From: Hypericum androsaemum
Taxonomy: Eukaryota; Streptophyta; Magnoliopsida; Malpighiales; Hypericaceae
Assembly: GCA_963995505.1 (NCBI GenBank)
Contig: OZ023198.1
Span: forward strand, 2,418,001-2,482,000
Reading direction: 5' to 3'
DNA length: 64,000 bases
In this document: one piece after another, positions 13,401-23,516 of the stretch
Layout of the letters: every line of letters begins with the position of its first letter
How positions within the stretch are numbered: position 1 is the stretch's first letter
Program-made: the position numbers and the translations under genes
Notes under the pieces: generated by a model
What the model was told of the DNA's origin: nothing
The model's database searches: none
The model's input: the letters and a program-made list of their open reading frames with translations, nothing else

Positions 13401-14832
13401 ATTTACCTTTAAATAAAATCCTGATTGATAGCAAGTGGATATATAAAATCAAGCACAACAGTGATGGAACAATAGAACGACTTAAGGCAAGACTTGTGGC
13501 TAAAGGGTTCACCCAAACACCTGGTATCGATTATGGTGAGACCTTTGCCCCTGTCGCAAAGATGAACACCATTAGAATTATGATTTCACTTGCTATTAAT
13601 AAAGGGTGGAATCTTGAGCATATGGATGTCAAGAATGCATTTTTGCAGGGAGAATTAGAAGAAGACGTGTATTTGAACTTGCCCCCAGGTCATCCTCAAG
13701 AAGGAACAGGTAAAGTTTGCAAGCTTCATAAGGCTATTTATGGCCTGAAGCAATCTCTTCGTGTCTGGTACACTAAATTAAGTGGTGAGTTACTGAAATT
13801 AGGCTTTAAGAAGTGTTACAATGACAACTCTTTATTCGTTTCCAATAGAGAACAAGGTAAGCTCATAGTATTAGTATATGTAGACGATATTCTTATAACT
13901 GGAAGCTGTGATAAACTAATTAAGCAACTTAAATCTGATCTTCACAGTCGTTTTGATACTAAAGACTTAGGTAAACTAAAATATTTTCTTGGTGTCGAAT
14001 TTGCATACTCTTCCAGAGACTTATTTTTAAATCAGAGAAAGTATACTCTCGATCTTTTAAGGAAATTAAAAAAATTGGTGCTCGACCTTATAGGACTCCT
14101 ATTGAAGCTAATGTAAGAATAAACAATCGAGAAGGAGAACTTTATAAGGATGTGATTAAGTTTCAGAGAATGGTAGGTAGACTTATTTATCTTACTATAA
14201 CTCGACCCGATATAACTTATACTGTCAGACTATTGAGCCAAGCTAAGCATTCCCCACGGGTTCAACATATTGCTGTCATGGATCGTCTCCTGCAATACCT
14301 CAAAGGTTGCCCAGGTAAAGGAATTTTAATGAGAAGATCTAACAATCTCTGCATTTCTGCTTATGCAGATGCTGATTTTGGAGATGATGTTGGAGATAGA
14401 AGGTCCACCTCTGGGTATTGCCTCTTCGTAGGTGGAAACCCAGTGATATGGAGATCAAAGAAACAAGATGTTGTCTCAAGGTCCACTGCAGAATCTGAGT
14501 ATCGTGCCATGGCTATTACTTCCCAAGAAATTGTATGGGTCAAGAAACTTCTAGGGGAGCTTCGAATTCATGTTCCAATACCAATAGAGCTCCATTGTGA
14601 CAATAAGGCAGCAATCCATATTGCCTCAAACCCAGTCTTTCACGAACGCACAAAACATATTGAAATCGATTGTCACTACGTTCGTGATAAAGTTCAAGAG
14701 GGGATCATCTGCACACTGTATCTTGAGAGCTCTGAACAGACAACAAACATCTTCACTAAACCTGTTGGAGTTTTTCAATTTGAGCACCATTTGGCCAAGT
14801 TGGGTGTTTGTGACATCTACTCCCCAACTTGA
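10446..14832 (+). pseudogene. Copia-1 gag-pol polyprotein, broken
   Basis: The domains are in order: gag (UBN2-like, from MALEASGNESE), zinc knuckle CDYCGKTGHTRDRC, protease WIVDSGANEHMS, GAG-pre-integrase IWHNRLGHPSE, integrase core (from FIDYHSRASWIY), reverse transcriptase with YVDDILITG, and RNase H (DRRSTSGYCLF, STAESEYRAM). In-frame stops lie at 11016-11018 (TGA where CGA is expected), 12167-12169 and 13325-13327 (TAA where CAA is expected). Two frameshifts follow, one just after the zinc knuckle near 11330 and one in an A-run near 14070. It cannot encode a functional polyprotein, though every catalytic domain is still recognisable. Confidence 0.92.
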
Positions 14833-14839
14833 GGGGGAG

Positions 14840-15215
14840 TATTGAAGAATGGTGGTCTGCAATTTGTTAATGGTGGTCTGCAATTTGTTAAATCTGCTGC
14901 AGATTCTGTTGAACATATGCAGAATTCCTTCCCTCGAGATGTGATCTTATCAGATGCAATAATTGGTATCTCGATATTCCAATGATTGCCAACTACTCCA
15001 TTTATCTCTGCCAGCCATCTACATGGTTCCAAGCAATGTATTGCTTCCCAAGACAAAGTTACTGCTACAGCTCTTCACCTTCTCACCAACGGTCACTTGT
15101 CATTAGTCTTACTGTAATTATTATTAGGAGATATTGGTTCACTAACCGACATCTTTATCCTTGTATATAAACTTATGTAATCATTCTTTCATAATATATT
15201 GAATCACTTTTAACA
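14840..15215 (+). repeat. Copia-1 3' LTR
   Basis: Near-identical copy of 9999-10373, differing by a few substitutions and a one-base indel. It follows the polypurine tract and is followed by TSD TCTGG. Confidence 0.9.
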
Positions 15216-15960
15216 TCTGGTATTGTTTAATCCCTCAAATTTTATAATTCAACTCATCAATCCCTGAACCAATTTTAAGTTCCTAAAATACTCCTAGTTC
15301 ATCTAAAAATTTTAAAAATATTTTGAGGACAAAAAAATTAATAATATTTTCCAATCCATCCATCTCCCACTTCCCATACACCCACTAATGAAATTCGCAA
15401 CTCAATATAGACATGACTCATTCAATTCTCGCAATTCGAAGAATGGTGTACCCTCGCTCGACACAAAACGACGATATCTGAGAGAGGATTCGCCAATTGG
15501 TTACTGGGAGACATCGACCAAGATGTCGTGCGAAGATCCCTGTGGTTGAAAAAGATAGATCGATATCTAGAATAGAAACTAGTAGAGGTCGTGATAGCGA
15601 TCGGTTCCCGGCAATTGTGTTGCATAGGTCAGGATTCCCGTAAAAAAAAAAATGTTGAAGACTTTAAACTGTCTACCAGTGGGGATGGTACACATCGTGC
15701 TTTGAAGTGCGATGGTTGCATCCAGGGTTCTCTATGGTTGCATCCTCCTCCAAATGCCTAAATGTTCGCCTTCTTTCCTTATTTTTTAGGAATAAAGTAT
15801 AGAATAAAAGTGCTTTCAGCATGTATTCTGCTATAGAATAAAAGTGCAATTTTTTTCTTGGTTCTCTCTAAATAAACATCATGCGTTGTCTTTTTTCTTC
15901 TTTATTTGTGGTTTAACTCAACTTGAAAGTAGATAGTTTCCAAAAAAAATTAGCTACTTA
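15216..15960. other. Non-coding flank shared with 38577-39320
   Basis: Continues the sequence interrupted by Copia-1 and is almost colinear with unit 2. Apart from the PME tail at 15720-15761 and its 3' UTR-like AATAAA sequence, I recognise nothing in it. A GC-richer block (15421-15640) has short open frames in both orientations with no domain. Confidence 0.6.
15720..15761 (+). pseudogene. Relic last-exon tail of a PME
   Basis: These 42 bases translate as IQGSLWLHPPPNA and a stop, against [13 protein letters not shown] in intact PME1. The sequence after it resembles the PME 3' UTR (GGAATAAAG, TAGAATAAAAGTGC). It pairs with the relic promoter at 9597-9772. The unit 2 counterpart is 39080-39121. 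Confidence 0.75.
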
Positions 15961-16013
15961 CTGGGTTCAAATTCAGTGGGGACATGGGTAATCCCCACTG
16001 AAAGGGACATGGG

Positions 16014-16296
16014 TGTTAGGAATTTATCAAATTAGAGAACAAACTGCGCAAAGAATATGGACGCAAGAGATTACGTGGTTCGGCCTAATGCCTACGTCCA
16101 CGAAGAGAAAGGAGAACTTTTATTGATGGATCCGAGCCACAAAGCCATTACAAAACCTTAGGGTAACATGTCTTTATATAGAGACAAACTCTTGGTGTAC
16201 AAGTAACCTATCTAGGTCTAATTAGGAGTCCAGAATCTAGTCAGAATAGGAATAGAAATAGGAAATAAGTCTTTCCTATTTCTCGCCATCCCAACA
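16014..16296 (-). repeat. Copia-2 LTR (3' in element orientation)
   Basis: 283 bp, TGTTAGG...CCCAACA on +. It differs from its partner at about half a dozen sites visible by eye. Confidence 0.9.
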
Positions 16297-16841
16297 ATCT
16301 CCACCTTGGTGAGAAATCATCTCATGGAAGAACCATGAAGCTCCACCCGAACTTCAACAAACTCCACCTTGACAAAACACCGCCCCATGAAGAACCATGA
16401 GATCTTGCAAAACCAATCCAACTCCACCGACTCCATCTCGGACCATAGATAACTGCATCAATAAGACCATCTCAACTTTCTCTTCACCTTTTGTTCAATC
16501 ACTTGGAGCCAGCCCCCAAGCTCGAGCTTCTGAGCTTGCTTGGCCTATTCTCTCCAACCTCCATCGAACTCGAACTAGCAAGTCCACCTGCTGAAGCAAA
16601 CTTGTGACCAATAGATGCGCTCTCTATTTTTCGGTCAACCCCATGCTCCGCAACCTCGAACTGCTTCTCCGCTGGACCTTCTTGCCTCATACCAATGCTA
16701 CATGCCATAGCATACAAAAGGCAACCTTTTGTTCCACTAAGTAGAACCCTCGACATGCCATGAACTCCACCGTTTGGCCTTGAGTGAGATACCTGATTCG
16801 CCCGTGGTGCTACCAACGGCTTCGCATTCCCCATGCAAAAC

Positions 16842-18186
16842 CTACCCAACAGCTTTGACGCACGTCCTTTTAGACAACCATAGTGGGAACTTGCTAACTT
16901 TGTCTTTGCGGATCTCAACTCTACTCAAACCATTCATGTCAAGCTTTTGCTCCATCACACAAGAGCTTTTCTTCCCTCTATCAGAACCCAACAAGGTGAC
17001 TCCACCTACAACCGTGTTTCCCACTAACCTGTAGGTGTTTCTAGCATTCCTTTCACCCTTCATCACTACCACAGCATCCTTCTCCACCTCCATTAGCCCG
17101 CCTACAACATTATAGTTGTACCCACTATAATCCAAGGCTCCTAACGAGATCAAATTCCTCACCAACTTTGGAACATGCCTAACCCCACACAATTTTCTCT
17201 CAACACCATCCCACATCTTAATTCGGATATCACCTATGGCAGCAATTCTACAAGTAGAACCATCACCCATAGTCACCATACCTGAATCAATGAACTTGTA
17301 GGTGTCGAACCACCCTCTCTTGGGCGTCATGTGGAAAGAGCAAGCGCTATCCAAAATCCAGGAAACAGAATGCTTTGGACTTGACAAAACAGAAAGAAGA
17401 TCACCATCTGACCCGTCCGAATGTGAGGCCACAATCACGGAACCTGATCCTTTTTCCTCGCGATCCCGAGTTCTTCTTGGACAATCCTTCTTCACGTGCC
17501 CTTTTTCTCCGCACTCGAAGCAATTTCCCTTGAACCTCCTTGACCACGACTTCCTTCCCGTCTTTTGCTCCACTACGATTACCATGGCTACCCCTCACAA
17601 CCAGCCCTTCCGCTTGTTCATTGCCATTTTTTCTTCTTTGATGAAACCCTAGCAGAGCACTTGTGATATCTTCCAACACCAGGGACTCCTTCCCCCAAGT
17701 TAGAGTTGTAACCAAATTTTCGTAGGAGCCAGGTAAAGAATTCAGCAGCAACAATGCCTTGTCTTCTTCCTCGAACTTCACATCAACCTTTCTCAAGTCA
17801 CTCACAAGTTGACTGAAACCATTAATGTGTTGGCTCAAATCCGAGCCCTCATTCATCTTGAGCTCGTACAATCTTTGCTTAAGATAAAGCTTGTTCGACA
17901 AAGACTTAGACATATACCTTGCCTCCAATTTCTTCCATACCTCAGCTGGTGACTCCTCATCCATGACGTGATACATCACATCATCCACCAAGCACAAGCG
18001 AATTGTCGCCACCGCCTTGGCCCCCATCTCCTTCCACTCTTACTCCTCCATCTTCTCGGGCTTCTTCTCCGAGAGCGCGATGACCATCCCTTGTTGCACG
18101 AGGAGATCCTTGACACGCCTTTGCCATAACCCAAAATTCGAAGAACCATCGAATTTCACAAGAGCAAACTTCGCGCCATCCGTCAT
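16842..18186 (-). pseudogene. Copia-2 gag-protease reading frame, broken
   Basis: Starts at the ATG on 18184-18186, just inside the PBS, with MTDGAKFALVKFDGSSNF, a typical copia gag opening. A TAA at 18040-18042 replaces an expected CAA (EE-stop-EWKEMG). The gag core follows (AEVWKKLEARYMSKSLSNK, LLLNSLPGSYENL). A frameshift near 17500-17600 precedes the zinc knuckle CFECGEKGHVKKDC. The protease region WILDSACSFHMT has Ala where copia proteases have Gly in the DSG triad, so it is probably inactive. After it the sequence resembles the segment that normally precedes integrase, then ends. Confidence 0.85.
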
Positions 18187-18212
18187 CCTCCAACCCAAGC
18201 TCTGATACCAAT

Positions 18213-18495
18213 TGTTAGGAATTCAGCAAATTAGAGAACAAACCGCGCAAAGAATATGGACGCAAGAGATTACGTGGTTCGGCCTAATGCCTACGTCCAC
18301 GAAGAGAAATGAGAACTTTTATTGATGGATCCGAGCCACAAAGCCATTACAAAACCTTAGGGTAACATGTCTTTATATAGAGACAAACCCTTGGTGTACA
18401 AGTAACCTATCTAGGTCTAATTAGGAGTCCAGAATCTAGTCAGAATAGGAATAGGAATAGGAAATAAGTCTTTCCTATTTCTCGCCATCCCAACA
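18213..18495 (-). repeat. Copia-2 LTR (5' in element orientation)
   Basis: 283-bp partner of 16014-16296, adjacent to the PBS. Confidence 0.9.
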
Positions 18496-18599
18496 ATGGG
18501 CAATATTGGAAATACCATAATTAAAATAATTAAAAAAAATATCAGCAAAATAATACAAATTATGGAAATACAAGTATGGGACTATTGGTTTTTATCTTC

Positions 18600-18850
18600 T
18601 ATGCTATTGATTTCATTCTACTATGATATTGGTTTCATTCTACTATGATATTGATTTCTATCTTCTATGATATTGGTTTCATTCTACTATGATATTGGTT
18701 TCATTCTACTATGATATTGGTTTTCATCTTCTCCAATATTGGTATCCCATTATAAGTGAAAATGTATGCCATTTGAATGTATTGGTTTCATTCTTCTCGA
18801 ATATTGGAATCATCGTTCTAGGATATTGGTATCATTCTACTTTAATATTG
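18600..18850. repeat. 22-bp tandem array in the non-autonomous MULE
   Basis: Degenerate units such as GATATTGGTTTCATTCTACTAT (22 bp as read) repeat several times with the core ATTGGTTTCATTCT. The same core and period occur in the large MULE at 54-64 kb. Confidence 0.75.
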
Positions 18851-19587
18851 GTGTCATTCATCTAGGAATTTTTTTATTCGAAAGAAGATATCCCAATCAC
18901 ATTCGGATCCATTCGTGAATTCAATATTTCATTAAATGATCTAAGTTCGTATAGTTTTATTCCGATGAAACATAATAACATAAACAAAATAACGACGTAC
19001 ATCTTGCAATTTTTGCTCTTGTGATCCATCCTCTCAGAAAAATAATTTGCCCCAATTAAGGAAACACAATATATATCAAAATCTAGGTTTACCTAAAGAA
19101 AAGGATTACGCAAAGATCAATGGAAAATACAAAATAGGCCATCCAATTAAGAAACCATAAAAAATGTAATCCCACCATAGACGCAACTAATTATGTACAA
19201 ATCCCAATTATTTCTTAATCTAACACCTTCCCCAAAAAAAAATCAAAAACCCTTTTCTTAATTGACCTTGATTTTCTTCACGAGAGGCAGGGCTGATCGA
19301 GGAGGTGGCGGAGATGACGGTGGAAAGTGGATCGGCGGTAAGGCAGGTGACAATCTTGGATCGACGGCGACGACGGGCTAGGGACGAAGGCGACGGTGAC
19401 GAAAACAAGCTGGGAGGTGATACGGCAGCGGTTGTGCGAGGGCTAACGGTGGTGGGCTGATCCGATGTGAAAGCTGTGGCAGGGGTCGAGCTGTGGAGGG
19501 CGATCGAGTTGTGAATCGTTTAGCGATGGTGGATCGACAATAAGTTAGGCGACGATCGGGGGGGGGGGGGGGGGGGGTTTACCTAGA

Positions 19588-19740
19588 TTGGATAAAAACT
19601 CGAAAATACCCTCAACAGATTCTGACCATCATATCTGTAAAAAAAGAATTTGATCAAATCTAAAGGTCCATATTTAGTCCATACCATGGGGATGATTTTT
19701 ATGTAGTCCCTCCTGAATCCAAATCCCTACTTACATACTA
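19588..19740. repeat. 153-bp direct repeat, left copy
   Basis: Begins TTGGATAAAAACTCG and ends TTACATACTA. It comprises the end of the non-autonomous MULE plus about 14 bp of flank. It is repeated almost exactly at 22510-22662, on the other side of the organelle-derived insert. Confidence 0.88.
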
Positions 19741-20392
19741 TATGATCCCTTATTAGGTGGACGGACAGAAGAAGATTGTAGTCAGTTTGATAAGGATCGG
19801 GTGACATTTCTTCTTCGGCCCAAACCAAAGAGTCCCTTCGATATGATACAAAAAGGATTTTAATTAAAAACGGAGGTTTGTCCAATACTTTTGCTTGCTG
19901 AAACGGTCCAGATAAGATTTTGAAATAATAAATTAATTGTCCTTGAATATTCGAGGTTTTTGGAATTTGCGATGGATAAACGATCTTTCTGTGTTATACT
20001 ATTCCATTTTCGGAAATAATTTGATCTATGGACAGCATCATTGTGGTTGTTCAAGATTCATTCTAGGTAGGCAATGGGGCAAAAGCAGTCGCCCCTTCGA
20101 GACATGCAGGTAAAACGGTATGGGCCCGAATCCTTTAGTATGGATAGTATGGAACATTTTCTTTTCCAAGTGAAATCCCGCGGAGCTACTTTACCATATT
20201 CCGAATTCAATGGTTTTAATAACTCCCCTACAACAGTTTGTCTTGGACCCGATCTCAGAATTTCAATCCAATAGAATCCAATAGAGTCTAGTTCTGATGA
20301 TTCTATAGTATTCTATTTCAATTAGATAAAAATAGAACGAATCTTAGATTCGTTTCTATTCTTTTTCTTTTTCGAAAAAAAGAACTTTTTTG

Positions 20393-20575
20393 CTTTGCTT
20401 TTGCTAAGTCGAATTGAAGGATGAGATAAAAAAAAGTGGTTTCTGCCGGCGGTATCTTATACAGAAACTCATTCATTTCCATTAGAAGGTCCAGCTCCCA
20501 ATCAAGGTCACGGTCGATCTCATCACTCACATCAATCTCGTCACTCACATCAATCTCGTCACTCACATCAATCCC
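20393..20575 (-). pseudogene. ycf2: ycf2-like plastid fragment
   Basis: The minus-strand translation has tandem IDVSDE units followed by IDRDLDWELDLLMEMN and LILQFDLAKA. This matches the ycf2 region with DID-SDD repeats, then DRDLDTELELL and LQFELAKAM. It is a short, diverged fragment with no start or end of the gene. Confidence 0.7.
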
Positions 20576-20736
20576 GTAGGCAAACTGAATAAAACCATTA
20601 AAAAAATGATTTGGGGGAGAACAAATCATTTTTTTTTCTTCATATTTTTCAATCTATGTTTCATTTTAGTTCGGATTAGAATTTGGATTGAGCAAATCAA
20701 TCTCTTTTTTTTCTGGTTCGAGGACCTGTAGGTCTA

Positions 20737-21039
<303 letters not shown>

Positions 21040-22509
21040 TCAGGTTATTTAAAAGAAATAAAAGCGAAAGGAAGCGACCGACCAAGAAAGAATACATGCA
21101 AAAAGAGAAAGAGAAGGAGTTGGCTCCTAGAATATGGCGCCCTTGGGTCTTTCTATTTGATTCTTTCTTAAATCCCTATCATTACATCGTGAACCTTCGA
21201 AAGAAAGTGAAATCTCAGTGTCTTTTGAGTACTGGGCTCCCCATATCATTCTAATATTAATTCTAGCGAATATTCATTCTAATAGTCATTTCATCAAAGA
21301 TATCTATTAGCAGGGGTGGATCTCTCCAAACAGGCACAGGCTTATCGCCTGTCTCGCCGTGACCTTCCTTGAATTCACAAAACTTCTGTCGCTCCACGCA
21401 GTTCGAAAGCTTAAGCCTTCCTACATATGCGGGCCCACCGGACAAGACTTACTCAACTCACTGCTGTCACCTGCTTAAGAAATAGCTCAAACCTCAAAGA
21501 GCGGTTGGCATTGACTTGGTGCAAAGAGTCCGTCTTCGACATCGCTAACGCTAATTCCGAAGCTCGTTTGCTCACTAGCCGATGTCATGACTTCAAATAA
21601 GCCGTATCTTGCTCAGACCAATAAATAGAACTGAGAAAATCTTCTATCTAGCTCATCGCCCGCTAAGAGATTCGATTAGGTATCTGTCGAAGCATTTATG
21701 TTCTGGGGTTTACATAGACTCGTAATTATTGTAATAGTAATAGTAATAATGGCCGGAGGAACCGGTTGATTGACCGTGTGCGCAAGGAAGTTCATCCGCC
21801 CAGCCGTCTGGCATGAAAAAAAAAGAACCCCAAGCACAAACAGAGATAAGGATAATGACATGCCGCGAATCCTCTTGAAAGAGAGGGGTGCCCTCGGGAA
21901 TTCTTCATCAGACTCTGTTCCCGAACCATCCTTGGGATTTGTTAAAAACGAGAAAGCAAAAAGGAAATTAGTTGCTAGAACTACAGGTCCTGGAACCGGA
22001 AAAGCTAGAACTAAAGGTAAAGGCCCTCGAACTGGAAAAGATAATGGATGCCGGCCCCCTACAAAAAGACTTCGCTATTGAATTGTATCTCGAATCTTCT
22101 TCACCCCCCCCCCCCCCCCCCCCGAGAGAACTAGATAAATTGACTGAACCTAAAAAGAAAAAGATTCACTAATCAATACTAATAACTGGATGATTTATCA
22201 ATTTTCGACCCAAATGAAAGATCTGGCTAATAGAACAAGCCAAATCAAAATTCAAATAGAAAAAATGACAAAAAAAAAAGAACCAAAAATGGCTACCTTC
22301 AGAGAAAAATAGGAGTTCGAAGAAAATAAGTTATAATGCTAAACTCGCTCTCGAATTCACCCGAGGGCGAGAAATGGAAATATCCATGACACCCATTGCT
22401 ATTTTAATGCCGTCCCTTATTAGGTGGACCAATCCGTTCAAATAATAATAGGGTATTTTATATTTTTTTTGGATTATATAGAAAAATGGTGGAACCCTAA
22501 TGAGTATGT

Positions 22510-22662
22510 TTGGATAAAAACTCGAAAATACCCTCAACAAATTCTGACCATCAGATCTGTAAAAAAAGAATTTGATCAAATCTAAAGGTCCATATTTAGT
22601 CCATACCATGGAGATGATTTTTATGTAGTCCCTCCTGAATCCAAATCCCTACTTACATACTA
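22510..22662. repeat. 153-bp direct repeat, right copy
   Basis: Partner of 19588-19740 with a few substitutions. Immediately after it the sequence continues as GAGATCAA, exactly as in the empty unit 2 site after 39328. Confidence 0.88.
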
Positions 22663-23516
22663 GAGATCAAACTCGGATGTCTAAAATTTTAAAAGTTGAG
22701 TAATAACACATTTTACAAATAACACAAACAAGGTGAAAGGTCCAAATTCGCGGAAGCTGGAAACAATAAAAAAGGTAATGTACATTTCAGTACCATGTGA
22801 ATTTTTTTAAAGGCAAACCAAGAGTTACACATGCTAAAAAGTGTATTATGGACTTCTGTAGATTAATATACGCCTTGCGTCATTAAGTCAAATCACTTTT
22901 GACTACTACTATTTCATTTGATGGACTTAGATGTCGCTACTATGTGGTTTAAAAATATTCGACCGAATGAAAAAATATTTCTCTAGTTGAATTTTTACTA
23001 TTTGGATCAATATTTTGGAAAACAATACCCCTAAATAATATAAAGAACAATTAAAAACCTTTTCACCAATTAATTTTTAACCAAATAATATATATTTTTG
23101 GAAAAGTTAAATTTTATTTATTAATATGTGCCAGAAGAAAAATGACCTCTTCAAAATCTTGATACGACAAAATCTATTAAAAAAAAGTCGTACCCGAAAA
23201 AAATAGCGTGAAATGCACTACGAAGACGAAGTTCTTTTCCGGCTCCCTGATTACAATCTCAGAATTAATATATTCCTATGCAATTAGCAAAAATGCAATT
23301 GCGATACAGATTAACCGAATAATATAGATTTTGCTTTTTTTAAGTTCTTGCCATTTTTTCACAAAACAAAAAGGTCTTGCCATCTTTTCACGAAACAAAA
23401 AAGATCTTGCCATATATATAAAATTCTGAAATTTCCACTCAACCCAATACCACTCTATTGAGGCCTGGAACAATACTAAAACAATACATAGTTCAACATA
23501 AAGAAAAAAAACAAAG
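22663..23516. promoter_or_regulatory. PME2 5' flank and promoter
   Basis: AT-rich, nearly identical to 39329-40189 before PME3. A TATA box TATATATAAAA at 23413-23423 lies about 95-104 bp before the ATG. The 5' UTR ends in an A-rich leader AAGAAAAAAAACAAAG. No other gene is seen. Confidence 0.7.

Larger units (their letters stand above)
9999..15215 (+). mobile_element. Copia-1, Ty1/copia LTR retrotransposon (inactivated)
   Basis: Two ~375-bp LTRs flank a gag-PR-IN-RT-RNaseH region in copia order. The target duplication TCTGG is at 9994-9998 and 15216-15220. The empty site CTCTGGTATTG, near 38574-38584 in the duplicated unit, confirms both ends. The primer-binding site at 10374-10385 is TGCTATCAGAAC, two mismatches from the initiator-Met tRNA complement. 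The polypurine tract GAGGGGGAG is at 14831-14839. Only a handful of LTR differences are visible, so the insertion is fairly recent. Confidence 0.93.
16014..18495 (-). mobile_element. Copia-2, non-autonomous gag-protease-only LTR element
   Basis: 283-bp LTRs at both ends start TGTTAGGAATT and end CCCAACA as read on +, and the TSD is ATGGG (16009-16013 and 18496-18500). The element reads on the minus strand: PBS complement at 18199-18210 (TGGTATCAGAGC) beside the 18213-18495 LTR, and the polypurine tract complement at 16298-16307. Only 1.9 kb lies between the LTRs. It holds gag, a zinc knuckle and a protease region, with no integrase, reverse transcriptase or RNase H. It is inserted inside the MULE at 15961-19726. 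Confidence 0.9.
15961..19726. mobile_element. Non-autonomous MULE related to the 54-kb element
   Basis: The left end GGGTTCAAATTCAGTGGGGAC and the reverse complement of the right end, GGGATTTGGATTCAGGAGGG, match the terminus of the large element at 54248 (GGACTTGGATTCAGCGGGGA). A second shared word, GTTGAGGGTATT, lies further in. The flanks share CTACTTA (15954-15960 and 19727-19733), a possible 7-9 bp target duplication. The empty site is at 39311-39328. It has no transposase. It contains a 22-bp tandem array, a 20-G run at 19558-19577, and the nested Copia-2 element. Confidence 0.78.

Noticed and set aside
21260..21670. Possible tRNA or rRNA gene in the GC-richer organelle part
   Set aside because: No cloverleaf or rRNA landmark could be recognised by eye.
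21770..22172. Basic and proline-rich open frames in the organelle insert
   Set aside because: One crosses the 20-C homopolymer. Words such as CTAGAACTACAGGTCCTGG recur in the opposite orientation near 20710-20760, so this is repetitive organelle-derived sequence rather than a gene.
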